A stretch of DNA of 64,000 bases from Bacillus sp. ISL-18 (GCF_018613415.1 NZ_JAGGQG010000006.1:248001-312000); one strand, 5' to 3'. Numbered from the stretch's first letter, positions 37,290-46,040 are shown. Notes: a model not told the origin generated them from the letters alone. Numbers and translations: made by a program.

Positions 37290-38027
37290 ATGGAACAAGC
37301 CAATTTACAACAAGATCAGGAACAGCTCCTTGTTGCACATCTAACCGAATTAAGGAAGCGAATTATTATCGTACTAGTTTTTTTATTCCTTTCCTTAATT
37401 GCAGGATTTATTGCTTCGCCGACGATCTTACAATACATTAAATCACAGCCATCAGCCGTTAGAATTGAATGGAATGTATTTGGTTTTGCAGATGGAATTG
37501 CGATTTATTTTAAATGTGCGCTTGTTTTGGCCTTATTAATAACCTTACCAATTGCCATGCATCAAACGTGGCTGTTTGTGAAACCCGGGTTAACTGACGA
37601 AGAAAAAAAGGGTGTATTTATCTTCATCCCGATAACGTTTTTCTTGTTTGTTTTGGGAGTGTCGTTTAGCTATTTTGTTTTATTCCCAATGATGATTCAT
37701 TTCTTGTCTTCCATTAATCAATCCATTGGTGCGACAGAAACGTATGGAATTAATCAGTATTTTAAGATGATGTTTGGCATTATCTTACCGGTCAGCCTTA
37801 TGTTTGAATTACCTGTAATTATGGTGTTTCTAACGAAGATTGGTCTGGTAAATCCCAAGTTTTTAAAAAAAATAAGAAAAGCAGCTTATTTTGTTTTAGT
37901 GGTCTTGGCGATCACGATCACGCCGCCAGATTTTATATCAGATTTTATCTTTAGTATTCCATTATTGATTCTCTATGAGGTTAGTATTCTATGTTCTAAC
38001 TGGGTTTATAAAAAAAACAAAAGCTAA
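37290..38027 (+). CDS. tatC: Sec-independent translocase TatC
   Basis: A 245-residue, six-helix core component of the twin-arginine translocase that recognises RR signal peptides. The N-terminal HLTELRKRIIIV motif, the FVKPGLTDEEKKG loop with its conserved Pro and Glu, and the late helix ending ITPPDFISDF are diagnostic. The ribosome site is weak (GGGG about 15 bases before the ATG). It is followed by tatA and then a dehydrogenase subunit with an RR signal, so this is a dedicated Tat system for that enzyme, parallel to phoD-tatAdCd of B. subtilis. Confidence 0.96.
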   Translation: MEQANLQQDQEQLLVAHLTELRKRIIIVLVFLFLSLIAGFIASPTILQYIKSQPSAVRIEWNVFGFADGIAIYFKCALVLALLITLPIAMHQTWLFVKPGLTDEEKKGVFIFIPITFFLFVLGVSFSYFVLFPMMIHFLSSINQSIGATETYGINQYFKMMFGIILPVSLMFELPVIMVFLTKIGLVNPKFLKKIRKAAYFVLVVLAITITPPDFISDFIFSIPLLILYEVSILCSNWVYKKNKS

Positions 38028-38038
38028 TAAGGGTTCTT

Positions 38039-38056
38039 TATTAGATCGATCTAATA
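38039..38056. repeat. 18-bp palindrome TATTAGATCGATCTAATA, copy 1
   Basis: A perfect 18-bp palindrome between tatC and tatA. The identical 18 bases recur at 38300-38317, with an overlapping further core after that. Confidence 0.85.
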
Positions 38057-38087
38057 ACGAAAAATTAATTTAAAGGGGGAATTTGTT

Positions 38088-38285
38088 TTGTTAAGTTCTA
38101 TTGGTGTTCCAGGCTTAATTATCATTTTAGTGTTGGCCTTGATTCTATTTGGTCCATCTAAATTACCACAACTAGGAAAAGCTGTTGGGGATACATTACG
38201 TGAGTTTAAAAAGTCAACTAGAGAAATGGTTGATGATGTGAAAGAACCTTTCGAAGTCGACAGTAAGAAGGAGAAGCAGGAATAA
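38088..38285 (+). CDS. tatA: Sec-independent translocase TatA
   Basis: A 65-residue pore-forming component of the Tat system: a short N-terminal membrane helix ([13 protein letters not shown]), the [14 protein letters not shown] hinge and amphipathic helix, and a charged tail ending in Lys/Glu. It starts at TTG with AAAGGGGG nine bases upstream. It lies between tatC and the Tat-exported dehydrogenase subunit and is flanked on both sides by copies of an 18-bp palindrome. Confidence 0.95.
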   Translation: MLSSIGVPGLIIILVLALILFGPSKLPQLGKAVGDTLREFKKSTREMVDDVKEPFEVDSKKEKQE

Positions 38286-38299
38286 TTTTTTTGCTCAGA

Positions 38300-38327
38300 T
38301 ATTAGATCGATCTAATAGATCGATCTA
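38300..38327. repeat. palindrome TATTAGATCGATCTAATA copy 2, with overlapping third core
   Basis: 38300-38317 repeats the 18-bp palindrome found before tatA, and a further AGATCGATCT core follows at 38317-38326, so two cores lie 13 bases apart. These flank tatA and precede the dehydrogenase genes. They could be operators or sites of mRNA folding and processing. Confidence 0.85.
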
Positions 38328-38372
38328 ATAAATAAACAATCTCAATTTTTCTAATGAAATGGGGGCTTTTCT

Positions 38373-39137
38373 GTGTCAAATGACGAGAAAAAATTAACTG
38401 GGGTTCAGGACAAAACAAGACGAACCTTTATGAGAAATTCAGGATTAACAGTCGGTGGTTTGATTGTTGGTGGAGCAGTGGGAAGCTTATTCGGCATGAA
38501 ATCCTCGTCTAAAACAGTGCCTGCTTCATCGCATGTACAAGAGATGGCTGCTAACCCAAATGAGGCACTAATGTTCTTTAATCAAGATCAGTATCAGACA
38601 ACAGCGGCCGCAGCGGAACGTATTTTTCCGAAAGATGAAACCGGTCCTGGGGCGAAGGACTTGAATGTTGCTATCTATATCGATCATCAACTAGCAAGTC
38701 CATGGGGAGTAAACGCCAAAGATTACATGATGGGACCATTTAAAACACCAGATGAGAAACAAGGAGGGCAATTACGTATTCTCCGCAAGGATTTATTTGT
38801 CTTAGGGTTGAATGGCTTAAATGATTATAGTAATAAAAAATATCAAAAGAAATTCACAGAAATAGAAGCAAAAGAGCAGGATCAAGTATTAGTAGATTTT
38901 GAGAGTGGAAAAGCAGGTAACCTGTCAGGTGTATCGACTTCGGCATTTTTTAAAATGCTTCGAACACTAACGATTGAAGGGGCCTATGCTGACCCCATGT
39001 ATGGCGGCAATAAAGACATGCAGGGCTGGAAAATGCGGAAATATCCAGGGGCTCAAATGGGATACACCAAAGAAATTCAAAGTGACAAATTCGTAGAATT
39101 AACTCCACATAGTTTACATGACCATATGAGTCATTGA
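38373..39137 (+). CDS. gluconate 2-dehydrogenase subunit 3-like protein, Tat-exported
   Basis: A 254-residue small (gamma) subunit of a membrane-bound sugar-acid dehydrogenase. The N terminus carries a twin-arginine signal, TRRTFMR at residues 15-21, then a hydrophobic stretch to about 42. The mature part contains FFNQDQYQTTAAAAERIFPKDETGPGA, typical of the subunit 3 family that pairs with a GMC flavoprotein and escorts it through Tat. It starts at GTG after a GGGGG site, follows tatA in the same operon, and is 21 bases ahead of the flavoprotein gene. Confidence 0.9.
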   Translation: MSNDEKKLTGVQDKTRRTFMRNSGLTVGGLIVGGAVGSLFGMKSSSKTVPASSHVQEMAANPNEALMFFNQDQYQTTAAAAERIFPKDETGPGAKDLNVAIYIDHQLASPWGVNAKDYMMGPFKTPDEKQGGQLRILRKDLFVLGLNGLNDYSNKKYQKKFTEIEAKEQDQVLVDFESGKAGNLSGVSTSAFFKMLRTLTIEGAYADPMYGGNKDMQGWKMRKYPGAQMGYTKEIQSDKFVELTPHSLHDHMSH

Positions 39138-39158
39138 TGATAGAAAGGAATGAATAAA

Positions 39159-40874
39159 ATGGCTAGAAAACTTCCAAAAGTGCCCGTAGTAATTGTTGGT
39201 ATGGGGTGGGCAGGCGGAATTATTGCCTCCGAATTAACAAAAGCAGGAGTGAAAGTTGTCGGAATTGAACGAGGAAAAGATCGGACGACAAGTGATTATT
39301 TAATGGGACATGATGAACTCCGTTATCAGCATCGAACAGAGTTAATGCAAGATCTTTCAAAAGAAACCATTACTTCCCGTAATAATAAAAACATGACGGC
39401 CCTTCCAATGCGCAGCTACGGGACCTTTATTGTTGGCGATGGAGTTGGCGGTGCCGGCAGTCACTGGAACGGACAAACGTATCGTTTCTTGCCATATGAT
39501 TTTGAAATTAAGACCTTAACGGAAAAGAAATATGGCCCTAGCAAAGTGAAGCCTGAGTATCTCATTCAAGACTGGGGTATCACGTACGACGAGATTGAAC
39601 CCTATTATGATAAATTTGAAAAAATGGCAGGGATTTCAGGCGAGACCGTTGAGAAATATGGGAAACGGACAAATCCATATCCTACTGGTCCAATGGTGAA
39701 AACACCCATTATGAAGGAATTTGAAACAGTAACCAAAAAACTTGGCTACAGCCCGTATGTCATTCCTTCTTCTAATTTATCAGAATCATATAAAAATCCA
39801 GATGGCATTCAACGTGGTGCCTGCCAATATTGTGCCTACTGTGAAAACTTTGGCTGTGAATACGGTGCGAAAGCTGATCCAGCTGTAACAGTTATTCCAG
39901 TGGCAAAACAGACGGGAAACCTTGATTTAAGAACACATTCTAATGTTATTCGGATCTTAAATGATGGTAAAAAAGCGACTGGTGTGCTATATGTAAATAC
40001 GATTACAGGTGAAGAGTTTGAGCAGCCTGCCGATATTGTAGTTGTCGCAAGCTATGTCTTTAATAATGTTAGACTTCTATTGAATTCTGGTCTTGGTAAG
40101 CCATATAATTCAGAAACAGGTACAGGTGTTGTTGGTAAGAACTATTGTTATCAAGTAACCGGAGGAGCCACCACCTTATTCTTTAATGGTCGAGAATTTA
40201 ATTTGTATGGTGGTGCAGGTGCATTAGGGATGGAGATTCCTGATTTTACAGGGGATAGTTTCGACCATACCCATGAAAACTTCATTCACGGAGGCTGTAT
40301 TCGTGTGACACAATATGGAAACCGTCCAATTGCGAACAATACCGTTCCAAAAGGTACACCTGCATGGGGCGAGGAGTTTAAGAAACAATCGATTAAATAT
40401 GCAAACAGCACCTTCCCTGTAAAGGTACAAGCAGCCAGCATGCCGCACAAAGACAATTATCTTGATCTAGATCCTACATATAAGGACGCATATGGTATGC
40501 CTTTATTACGGATGACATATGACTATACAGAACAAGATAAAGAAATGGTTAAATATATGGCGAAAATCACGAAAAAAATTGCCAAAGAGTTTGGCGCTGA
40601 TATTATGGAAACATCTGAAGAACAGGCGCCTTTTAACGTAAATAAAGATACCAATACGCATAATACAGGGGGAGTTATCATGGGGGCAAATCCTGAAACT
40701 TCTGCCGTTAATACGTATTTACAAATGTGGGATGCGGAAAATGTATTTGTTGCTGGGTCTTCTGCCTTTCCTCACAACAGTAATTTTAATCCAACGGGTA
40801 CATTAGGTGCCTTATCGTACCGTGCAGCTGAAGGTATTTTAAAATATATTAAACAAGGCGGATTACTTGTTTAA
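39159..40874 (+). CDS. GMC-family gluconate/sugar dehydrogenase flavoprotein subunit
   Basis: A 571-residue FAD enzyme of the GMC type. The FAD motif VVIVGMGWAGG is at residues 9-19 and the C-terminal catalytic region holds NTHNTGG and NSNFNPTGT. A cluster Cys222-X2-Cys225-X2-Cys228-X4-Cys233 is a candidate iron-sulfur site, as known in related FAD glucose dehydrogenases. It has no signal peptide, so it probably rides out with the RR-bearing subunit. It would oxidise a sugar acid such as gluconate outside the membrane and pass electrons to a cytochrome c. ATG 39159 is preferred to 39150 on ribosome-site spacing. Confidence 0.9.
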   Translation: MARKLPKVPVVIVGMGWAGGIIASELTKAGVKVVGIERGKDRTTSDYLMGHDELRYQHRTELMQDLSKETITSRNNKNMTALPMRSYGTFIVGDGVGGAGSHWNGQTYRFLPYDFEIKTLTEKKYGPSKVKPEYLIQDWGITYDEIEPYYDKFEKMAGISGETVEKYGKRTNPYPTGPMVKTPIMKEFETVTKKLGYSPYVIPSSNLSESYKNPDGIQRGACQYCAYCENFGCEYGAKADPAVTVIPVAKQTGNLDLRTHSNVIRILNDGKKATGVLYVNTITGEEFEQPADIVVVASYVFNNVRLLLNSGLGKPYNSETGTGVVGKNYCYQVTGGATTLFFNGREFNLYGGAGALGMEIPDFTGDSFDHTHENFIHGGCIRVTQYGNRPIANNTVPKGTPAWGEEFKKQSIKYANSTFPVKVQAASMPHKDNYLDLDPTYKDAYGMPLLRMTYDYTEQDKEMVKYMAKITKKIAKEFGADIMETSEEQAPFNVNKDTNTHNTGGVIMGANPETSAVNTYLQMWDAENVFVAGSSAFPHNSNFNPTGTLGALSYRAAEGILKYIKQGGLLV

Positions 40875-40883
40875 TTCGCCATA

Positions 40884-40925
40884 AAGATTACCTGTCTCAG
40901 GATTTGGGGCAGGTAATCTTTTTTG
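40884..40925 (+). terminator. intrinsic terminator of the tat-dehydrogenase operon
   Basis: AAGATTACCTG pairs perfectly with CAGGTAATCTT around a 15-base loop and is followed by TTTTTG, ten bases after the dehydrogenase stop. Confidence 0.88.
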
Positions 40926-40980
40926 TTTTTAAGGATTACTATATAATTAAAGTCTAGTAAGTAATCAATAGGGTGATATT

Positions 40981-42015
40981 ATGAAACGAAAAAAAGGGTC
41001 AAGAGTCACACTTAAGGACGTAGCTGAACATGCGGGTGTCTCTCGTGCAACGGCTTCACTTATTGTGAGAAATAGTCCAAATGTTTCCGATCAGACAAGG
41101 AAAAAAGTATTGGCAGCGATGGATGAGCTTGGCTATGTATATGATCGTGTGGCGGCAAATCTTCGCTCAAAACGTTCATCCACAGTGGGAGTAATCTTTA
41201 CAGATATTGCTAATACATTCTTTTCGGATTTTTTAAAAGGGGTCACAACAACATTAGAAGCGGAAGGTTATACGGTTCTCTTAGGCACCACGTTTGACTC
41301 AGAAGAAAAGCAGGTCCGGCTTCTGTCTACCATGCTTGAACATCGAGTAGACGGGATTATATTATGCCCTGTTTCAGGAAGTTCGAGGGAACCAATAGAT
41401 AAGATACATAAGCTGGATATCCCGATTGTCCATGCAGTAAGAGAGATTACTAATGCTGAATGTGATTATGTTGGGATTGATTATTTTAAAGGTGCGAAAA
41501 TGGCTGTAAATCACTTAATTCAAAATGGGCATCAACGAGTCGCTTTTGTTGGCGGCCGAAAAGAATCAACTGCCTGGCAGCAAAGAATAGAGGGATTTAA
41601 GCTGGCCTTTCAGTCCGCTGGTTTAGAAGTGGACCCGTCGAAGTTCATTAGTACAGCTCCAACAAGAGATGGCGGAACCGTAGGGGTTAAGGAACTGATA
41701 AAGAAAGGGGCACAGCCTACAGCCATTTTTTGTTTTAATGATTTAGTCGCACTTGGTGTTATGGTAGGTTTAAGGGAGTTAGGGATTGTACCTGGGAAGG
41801 ATGTTGCGGTAGTTGGTTTTGATGATATACCAGAAGCTAGTATAACAAATCCGCCCTTAACAACTGTATCCTCATTCGCCAGTCAGATAGGTTCCAATGC
41901 GGCAAGCCTTCTTCATAAAAGAATGGTAGATATTGACCGCCCAAGGGAACGAATCATTTTACCTCCAGATTTAATTATTCGTGATTCTACATTTGAGAAT
42001 CGGCAGTATCTATAA
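40981..42015 (+). CDS. LacI family transcriptional regulator
   Basis: A 344-residue regulator. The N-terminal helix-turn-helix and hinge are clear (VTLKDVAEHAGVSRATASLIVR to about residue 60, then RVAANLRSKRSSTVGVIF). The C-terminal periplasmic-binding-like domain runs to about 335 with DYVGIDYFKGAKMAV, RVAFVGG and VAVVGFDDIPEA. It is cotranscribed with a PfkB sugar kinase 51 bases downstream and probably controls that gene and perhaps the preceding dehydrogenase genes. The effector is unknown. Confidence 0.92.
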   Translation: MKRKKGSRVTLKDVAEHAGVSRATASLIVRNSPNVSDQTRKKVLAAMDELGYVYDRVAANLRSKRSSTVGVIFTDIANTFFSDFLKGVTTTLEAEGYTVLLGTTFDSEEKQVRLLSTMLEHRVDGIILCPVSGSSREPIDKIHKLDIPIVHAVREITNAECDYVGIDYFKGAKMAVNHLIQNGHQRVAFVGGRKESTAWQQRIEGFKLAFQSAGLEVDPSKFISTAPTRDGGTVGVKELIKKGAQPTAIFCFNDLVALGVMVGLRELGIVPGKDVAVVGFDDIPEASITNPPLTTVSSFASQIGSNAASLLHKRMVDIDRPRERIILPPDLIIRDSTFENRQYL

Positions 42016-42066
42016 TACACTGGTCCATACATCATGAGTTGCTATTCAATTATAAGGAGGACTATT

Positions 42067-43005
42067 TTGGAAAAGCAAGGCGTCATTTCACTAGGAGAAG
42101 CATTTGTCGACTACATTTCAGTCGATGCTGCCAATACAACATTCAAAAAGCTGTTGGGAGGGGCCACCGTTAATGTTGCTGTAGGGACCCAGCGGCTTGG
42201 AATTCCTACATATTATTTGTGTAAAATGGGTGAGGATGAAATCAGTCAATTTGTTGAACAAGAACTAGCGAATGAGGGGATTAATACCGAATTTGCCGTT
42301 CACACTCCGAGTAAGAAAATTTGTGGTGTCTATGTTTATACTAACAATCAGGGCGAGCGTTATTTTCACTCATACCTTAACGATACGCCAGATGAACTAT
42401 TAATAGCGGATGAACTAAAAAAAGAAGTGTTTGAGCAGACAAAGGTATTTTATTTCGGTTCAGGTACGCTTTTTCACAAAAAAGCGAAAGAAACAACAGA
42501 AACTGCCTTAAACTATGCTAAGGACTGCGGTAATTTGATCGCTTTTGATACGAATATTCGCTTAAAGCGCTGGGAGAGCGAGGAGCAATGTCGGCAAACG
42601 ATTACTTCTTTTCTAAAAAAAGCCGATGTTGTAAAAATCGCGGAGGAGGAGTTATATTTTTTAACTGAAACCAGTTCGTTTGAGGCAGGATTAGAGAAAT
42701 TATCCGTTTGGGAGATCCCTTTCCTATTTGTGACCATGGGGGCCAAAGGTGCTTACGCTTTGATGAAGGGGAACAAGGTATTCTCACCAGCTCCGAAGGT
42801 TGAAGCGGTTGATACTACTGGTGCGGGGGATGCTTTTATAGCGGCACTCTTATACTGCTTCCACGAAAAAGGGAAGCCAACTCATCAAGCCCAATTAATA
42901 AAGTACCTTCAGTTTGCTAATCAGGTTGGGGCTGCAGTAACTACTAAGGTTGGTTCTTTGACAACCAATATTGATTATTGCGAATTAAAAAAACAATATC
43001 TGTAG
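42067..43005 (+). CDS. PfkB family carbohydrate kinase
   Basis: A 312-residue ribokinase-fold enzyme. The N-terminal GEAFVDYIS and LLGGATVNVAVGTQRLG sugar-binding region and the C-terminal anion-hole motif DTTGAGDAFIAALLY are diagnostic. The TTG at 42067 (AAGGAGG six bases before it) is chosen over the longer frame. Substrates of this family include fructose, 2-keto-3-deoxygluconate and 2-ketogluconate. Next to a gluconate 2-dehydrogenase-like operon, phosphorylation of 2-ketogluconate is a tempting but untested reading; fructokinase is the conservative alternative. Confidence 0.88.
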   Translation: MEKQGVISLGEAFVDYISVDAANTTFKKLLGGATVNVAVGTQRLGIPTYYLCKMGEDEISQFVEQELANEGINTEFAVHTPSKKICGVYVYTNNQGERYFHSYLNDTPDELLIADELKKEVFEQTKVFYFGSGTLFHKKAKETTETALNYAKDCGNLIAFDTNIRLKRWESEEQCRQTITSFLKKADVVKIAEEELYFLTETSSFEAGLEKLSVWEIPFLFVTMGAKGAYALMKGNKVFSPAPKVEAVDTTGAGDAFIAALLYCFHEKGKPTHQAQLIKYLQFANQVGAAVTTKVGSLTTNIDYCELKKQYL

Positions 43006-43055
43006 GTACCCATTTTTATTTCTTTATGATATTATTCTAGTATTGAAATTTTATA

Positions 43056-43092
43056 GCAGAGGTTCTAGTCCCCCTCATTAAAAAAACTAAGA
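43056..43092 (+). ncRNA. preQ1-I riboswitch aptamer
   Basis: The compact class I preQ1 pattern is present in order: AGAGGTTCTAG (43058-43068), CCCTC (43072-43076) pairing with GAGG, and an A-rich strand ending AAACTAA (43084-43090) that closes the H-type pseudoknot. It lies about 60 bases before queC, the gene class it normally controls, and an adjoining terminator hairpin can compete with it. High preQ1 should switch the operon off. Confidence 0.95.
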
Positions 43093-43096
43093 TGAA

Positions 43097-43130
43097 GCAG
43101 CACTTCGATCTTGGGGTGCTGTTTTTTCTA
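43097..43130 (+). terminator. riboswitch-controlled terminator before queC
   Basis: CAGCAC (43098-43103) pairs with GTGCTG (43116-43121), followed by TTTTTT. It begins six bases after the preQ1 aptamer and fits its expression platform. Confidence 0.88.
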
Positions 43131-43153
43131 TTTTGAAAGGAGAATTCCTTAGT

Positions 43154-43816
43154 ATGTTGAAGGATGAAAAAGCAGTTGTCGTATTCAGTGGCGGCCAAGA
43201 CAGCACCACTTGCTTATTTTGGGCATTAAAACAATTTAAAGAAGTAGAAGTTGTTACTTTTGATTATAACCAAAGGCATTCTCTAGAAATTGAGTGTGCC
43301 AAAAATATAGCGAATGAACTTGGTGTCAGGCACCATATTTTAGATATGTCATTATTAAACCAATTGGCACCCAATGCACTAACCCGAAATGACATTGAGG
43401 TGAAAGAAGGCGAGGATGGCGAGCTTCCATCGACCTTTGTTCCTGGACGGAATCTTTTATTTATCTCCTTTGCAGGCGTTCTGGCGAGCCAGGTTGGAGC
43501 CAAACACCTTGTAACTGGTGTGTGTGAAACGGACTTTAGTGGTTACCCAGATTGCCGTGATATTTTTATAAAATCGTTAAACGTGACCTTAAACCTGTCG
43601 ATGGATAAGGAATTTGTCATCCATACTCCGTTAATGTGGCTGGATAAGGCTGAAACTTGGCAGTTGGCCGATGAACTCGATGGATTGGAATTTGTAAGAG
43701 AAAAAACCCTAACTTGTTACAACGGAATGATTGCTGACGGCTGCGGGGAATGTCCTTCCTGTCTATTACGAAAAAAGGGCCTTGAAAAATATTTATCAAC
43801 AAGAGAGGCGTTATAA
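43154..43816 (+). CDS. queC: 7-cyano-7-deazaguanine synthase
   Basis: A 220-residue ATP-dependent enzyme making preQ0 from 7-carboxy-7-deazaguanine. The PP-loop SGGQDSTT is at about residues 12-19, and the C-terminal zinc site is formed by [16 protein letters not shown]. Length matches the B. subtilis enzyme. ATG 43154 follows GAAAGGAGA. It is first in queCDE and controlled by the preQ1 riboswitch. A single base separates its stop codon from the queD start. Confidence 0.97.
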   Translation: MLKDEKAVVVFSGGQDSTTCLFWALKQFKEVEVVTFDYNQRHSLEIECAKNIANELGVRHHILDMSLLNQLAPNALTRNDIEVKEGEDGELPSTFVPGRNLLFISFAGVLASQVGAKHLVTGVCETDFSGYPDCRDIFIKSLNVTLNLSMDKEFVIHTPLMWLDKAETWQLADELDGLEFVREKTLTCYNGMIADGCGECPSCLLRKKGLEKYLSTREAL

Positions 43817-43817
43817 A

Positions 43818-44300
43818 ATGTATGGTTTTCGCATTGTCGATAAGCTGCAAAAAATAAATGAGGATATCCAGCCCGATCAATTAAAGTACCATCACAAACG
43901 AGTACTTGTCAGCAAGGAATTTACCTTTGATGCCGCCCATCATTTGCATTGCTATGATGGCAAGTGTAAAAACCTCCATGGCCATACCTATAAAGTTATC
44001 TTTGGGATAAGCGGTTTTGTAGATGATCGGGGCCTGATGATGGATTTCGGCGATATTAAAGACATTTGGAAAAATGAAATTGAAATCTTCCTTGATCACC
44101 GCTATTTGAATGAAACGCTGCCGCCGATGAATACAACCGCAGAGAATATGGTGGTATGGATTTATGAGAAAATGGCAGAGGCGTTACAGCAATCGGAAAG
44201 ACAAGACAAGTATGCAGGAGCAAGGGTGGAGTTTGTCCGTTTATTTGAAACTCCAACCAGCTATGCGGAAGCAAGACGGGAGTGGATGGAAAATGAGTAA
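43818..44300 (+). CDS. queD: 6-carboxytetrahydropterin synthase
   Basis: A 160-residue T-fold enzyme that converts dihydroneopterin triphosphate to 6-carboxy-tetrahydropterin for queuosine synthesis. Zinc ligands are in FDAAHHLHCYDGKCKNLHGHTYK, with the catalytic Cys in that stretch; DHRYLNE and the C-terminal Glu in FVRLFETPTSYAEA are also typical. The first 30 residues form a short extra N-terminal segment relative to minimal QueD proteins. It overlaps queE by eight bases. Confidence 0.95.
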   Translation: MYGFRIVDKLQKINEDIQPDQLKYHHKRVLVSKEFTFDAAHHLHCYDGKCKNLHGHTYKVIFGISGFVDDRGLMMDFGDIKDIWKNEIEIFLDHRYLNETLPPMNTTAENMVVWIYEKMAEALQQSERQDKYAGARVEFVRLFETPTSYAEARREWMENE

Positions 44301-45009
44301 AATTCCCGTAATGGAAGTTTTTGGACCAACGATTCAAGGGGAAGGAATGGTTATTGGCCAAAAAACGATGTTTGTCAGAACCGCCGGATGTGATTATTCC
44401 TGCAGCTGGTGTGATTCTGCCTTTACATGGGATGGTTCAGGGAAAGACAATATCCGGATGATGGAAGCAGAAGAAATCTGGACCGAGTTAAAACGAATTG
44501 GCGGGGACAATTTCTCTTTTGTGACCATTTCTGGTGGAAATCCTGCTCTCTTAAAAAATCTTGACTCATTGATCGATATTTTGCAGGATCATCATATCAA
44601 AATTGGTTTGGAAACACAGGGGAGTAAGTGGCAGGATTGGTTTGTTAAGATTGATGAATTAACCATTTCCCCGAAACCGCCAAGTTCCAACATGGTAACG
44701 GATTTCGAAGTATTAAATATGATTATTGATAACCTCAAAGAAAGTAATGTGAGCTTAAAGGTCGTCATCTTTGATGATCAAGATTACGAGTATGCAAAAA
44801 GTATTCACCACCGCTATCCGGGCGTTCCTTTCTTTTTGCAGGTTGGTAATCATGATATTACCACAGCAGATAACCAGAAGCTGCTGTTTGAGTTATTAAA
44901 TCAATATGAGCGTCTTATTGATAGAGTAATGCTGGACCCAGACCTTAATAACGTAAAAGTCCTGCCGCAATTGCATACGTTATTATGGGGAAATAAACGA
45001 GGAGTTTAA
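44293..45009 (+). CDS. queE: 7-carboxy-7-deazaguanine synthase (radical SAM)
   Basis: A 238-residue radical-SAM enzyme that contracts 6-carboxy-tetrahydropterin to the deazaguanine ring. The 4Fe-4S motif is CDYSCSWC (Cys-X3-Cys-X2-Cys) near residue 31; GPTIQGEG at the N terminus and ISGGNPALL and LETQGSKW are further QueE marks. It starts inside queD (ATG 44293, overlap 8 bases), so translation is coupled. queF, often the fourth gene, is not next to it. Confidence 0.96.
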   Translation: MSKIPVMEVFGPTIQGEGMVIGQKTMFVRTAGCDYSCSWCDSAFTWDGSGKDNIRMMEAEEIWTELKRIGGDNFSFVTISGGNPALLKNLDSLIDILQDHHIKIGLETQGSKWQDWFVKIDELTISPKPPSSNMVTDFEVLNMIIDNLKESNVSLKVVIFDDQDYEYAKSIHHRYPGVPFFLQVGNHDITTADNQKLLFELLNQYERLIDRVMLDPDLNNVKVLPQLHTLLWGNKRGV

Positions 45010-45064
45010 CCAGTATCTGACCCTCTTACTTACAGTGATGGGGGTCGGTTACTGGTTTTAATTT
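45008..45064. terminator. bidirectional terminator after queE
   Basis: AACCAGTATCTGACCC pairs with GGGTCGGTTACTGGTT, with two mismatches and an 18-base loop, followed by TTTTAATTTTTT. It overlaps the last codons of the convergent membrane protein gene. Confidence 0.8.
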
Positions 45065-46040
45065 TTTCTAAAAAAAGAGATGTCCCTTGATAGATTGCTG
45101 TCTCGTATTGTTGGTTCTTTTGTTCTGCAGGGAGCGATATTGTTAAAAGATTCCTTAATTCCTCTTGGTCCATTTTCTGTGTAAAAAAATGAGCTAGTGT
45201 GGATTGTTGATTTGCCCAAGTCATTTGGTCAGTTGTTGTGAGAGACCCTGCTTTAGCCCAGGCAATAAACGTGTCTACCGTTGTTTTTAGGTAGATATAT
45301 CCCTCAGAAAATAACATTATTTTTTGATCACATTCCTTAAGTATATTGTTACTTTTTTGTCCGAACGGGTTATATTTCAAACTTTCTTTTGCATCTTTGA
45401 GAACAAATTTACAGAGTTGCAGCTCTTGTTGAAGTTTTTTTAAGTCGTTTTGCAGTTCTTTTTCTTGTGTTAGATCAGAACCGTTTTCTAGCCATAGTGC
45501 TAGTTTCGTAAAAACACTTGCCAGATGGCTGGAGCAGTCCGAGCACTTGTTTAAAGCTTGTTTTGAATAATTTGGCGGGTGGATCATCATCTGAATCAAC
45601 ACCGCTGCGAGTGCCCCGATTAGGGTATCACGAAACCGATCGATTGGATAGTCCCCAGCTTTTTTTCCCAATACAAAGACAAGCAATACAGTTAAAGCGA
45701 CTTGATGGATTGCAGTTTCTTCGCGTTTTAACCATTTTGCGATAAAGCATCCAACGATAATCAAGCTCCCCAACGTCCAGCCATTTACTTTCACAAAAGG
45801 TTCCAATAGTACGACAATAACGATACCAATAACGGTTCCTACCATTCTTTGATAGGAGAAACGGATCGAACGGTCGATCGTTGTTTGTAAGCAAAGAATA
45901 ACCGAAATGGGTGCTAAGTAGGGATGGGTAGACCCTGCTAGTTTTGCAATCTCCCATGAAAGGGCGGAGGCCGCTCCCATCTTCCAAATCAAAACTGTTT
46001 TATTTTCCATTTGTTTTTTTAATTGCTTTTTTGATTTCAA
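45030..46040 (-). CDS. FUSC/aromatic acid exporter-type membrane protein
   Basis: A 336-residue protein: an N-terminal membrane half with about four to five helices (residues 18-150), including HPYLAPISVILCLQTTIDRSIRFSYQR shortened here to the recognisable YLAPISVILCL and RMVGTVIGIVI, then a long soluble helical half rich in Gln, Lys and Leu. This is the layout of ArAE/FUSC-like proteins, some of which export aromatic acids. The substrate is unknown. It is monocistronic and convergent with queE. Confidence 0.82.
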   Translation of the reverse strand: MKSKKQLKKQMENKTVLIWKMGAASALSWEIAKLAGSTHPYLAPISVILCLQTTIDRSIRFSYQRMVGTVIGIVIVVLLEPFVKVNGWTLGSLIIVGCFIAKWLKREETAIHQVALTVLLVFVLGKKAGDYPIDRFRDTLIGALAAVLIQMMIHPPNYSKQALNKCSDCSSHLASVFTKLALWLENGSDLTQEKELQNDLKKLQQELQLCKFVLKDAKESLKYNPFGQKSNNILKECDQKIMLFSEGYIYLKTTVDTFIAWAKAGSLTTTDQMTWANQQSTLAHFFTQKMDQEELRNLLTISLPAEQKNQQYETAIYQGTSLFLEKIKTSNRPPSL

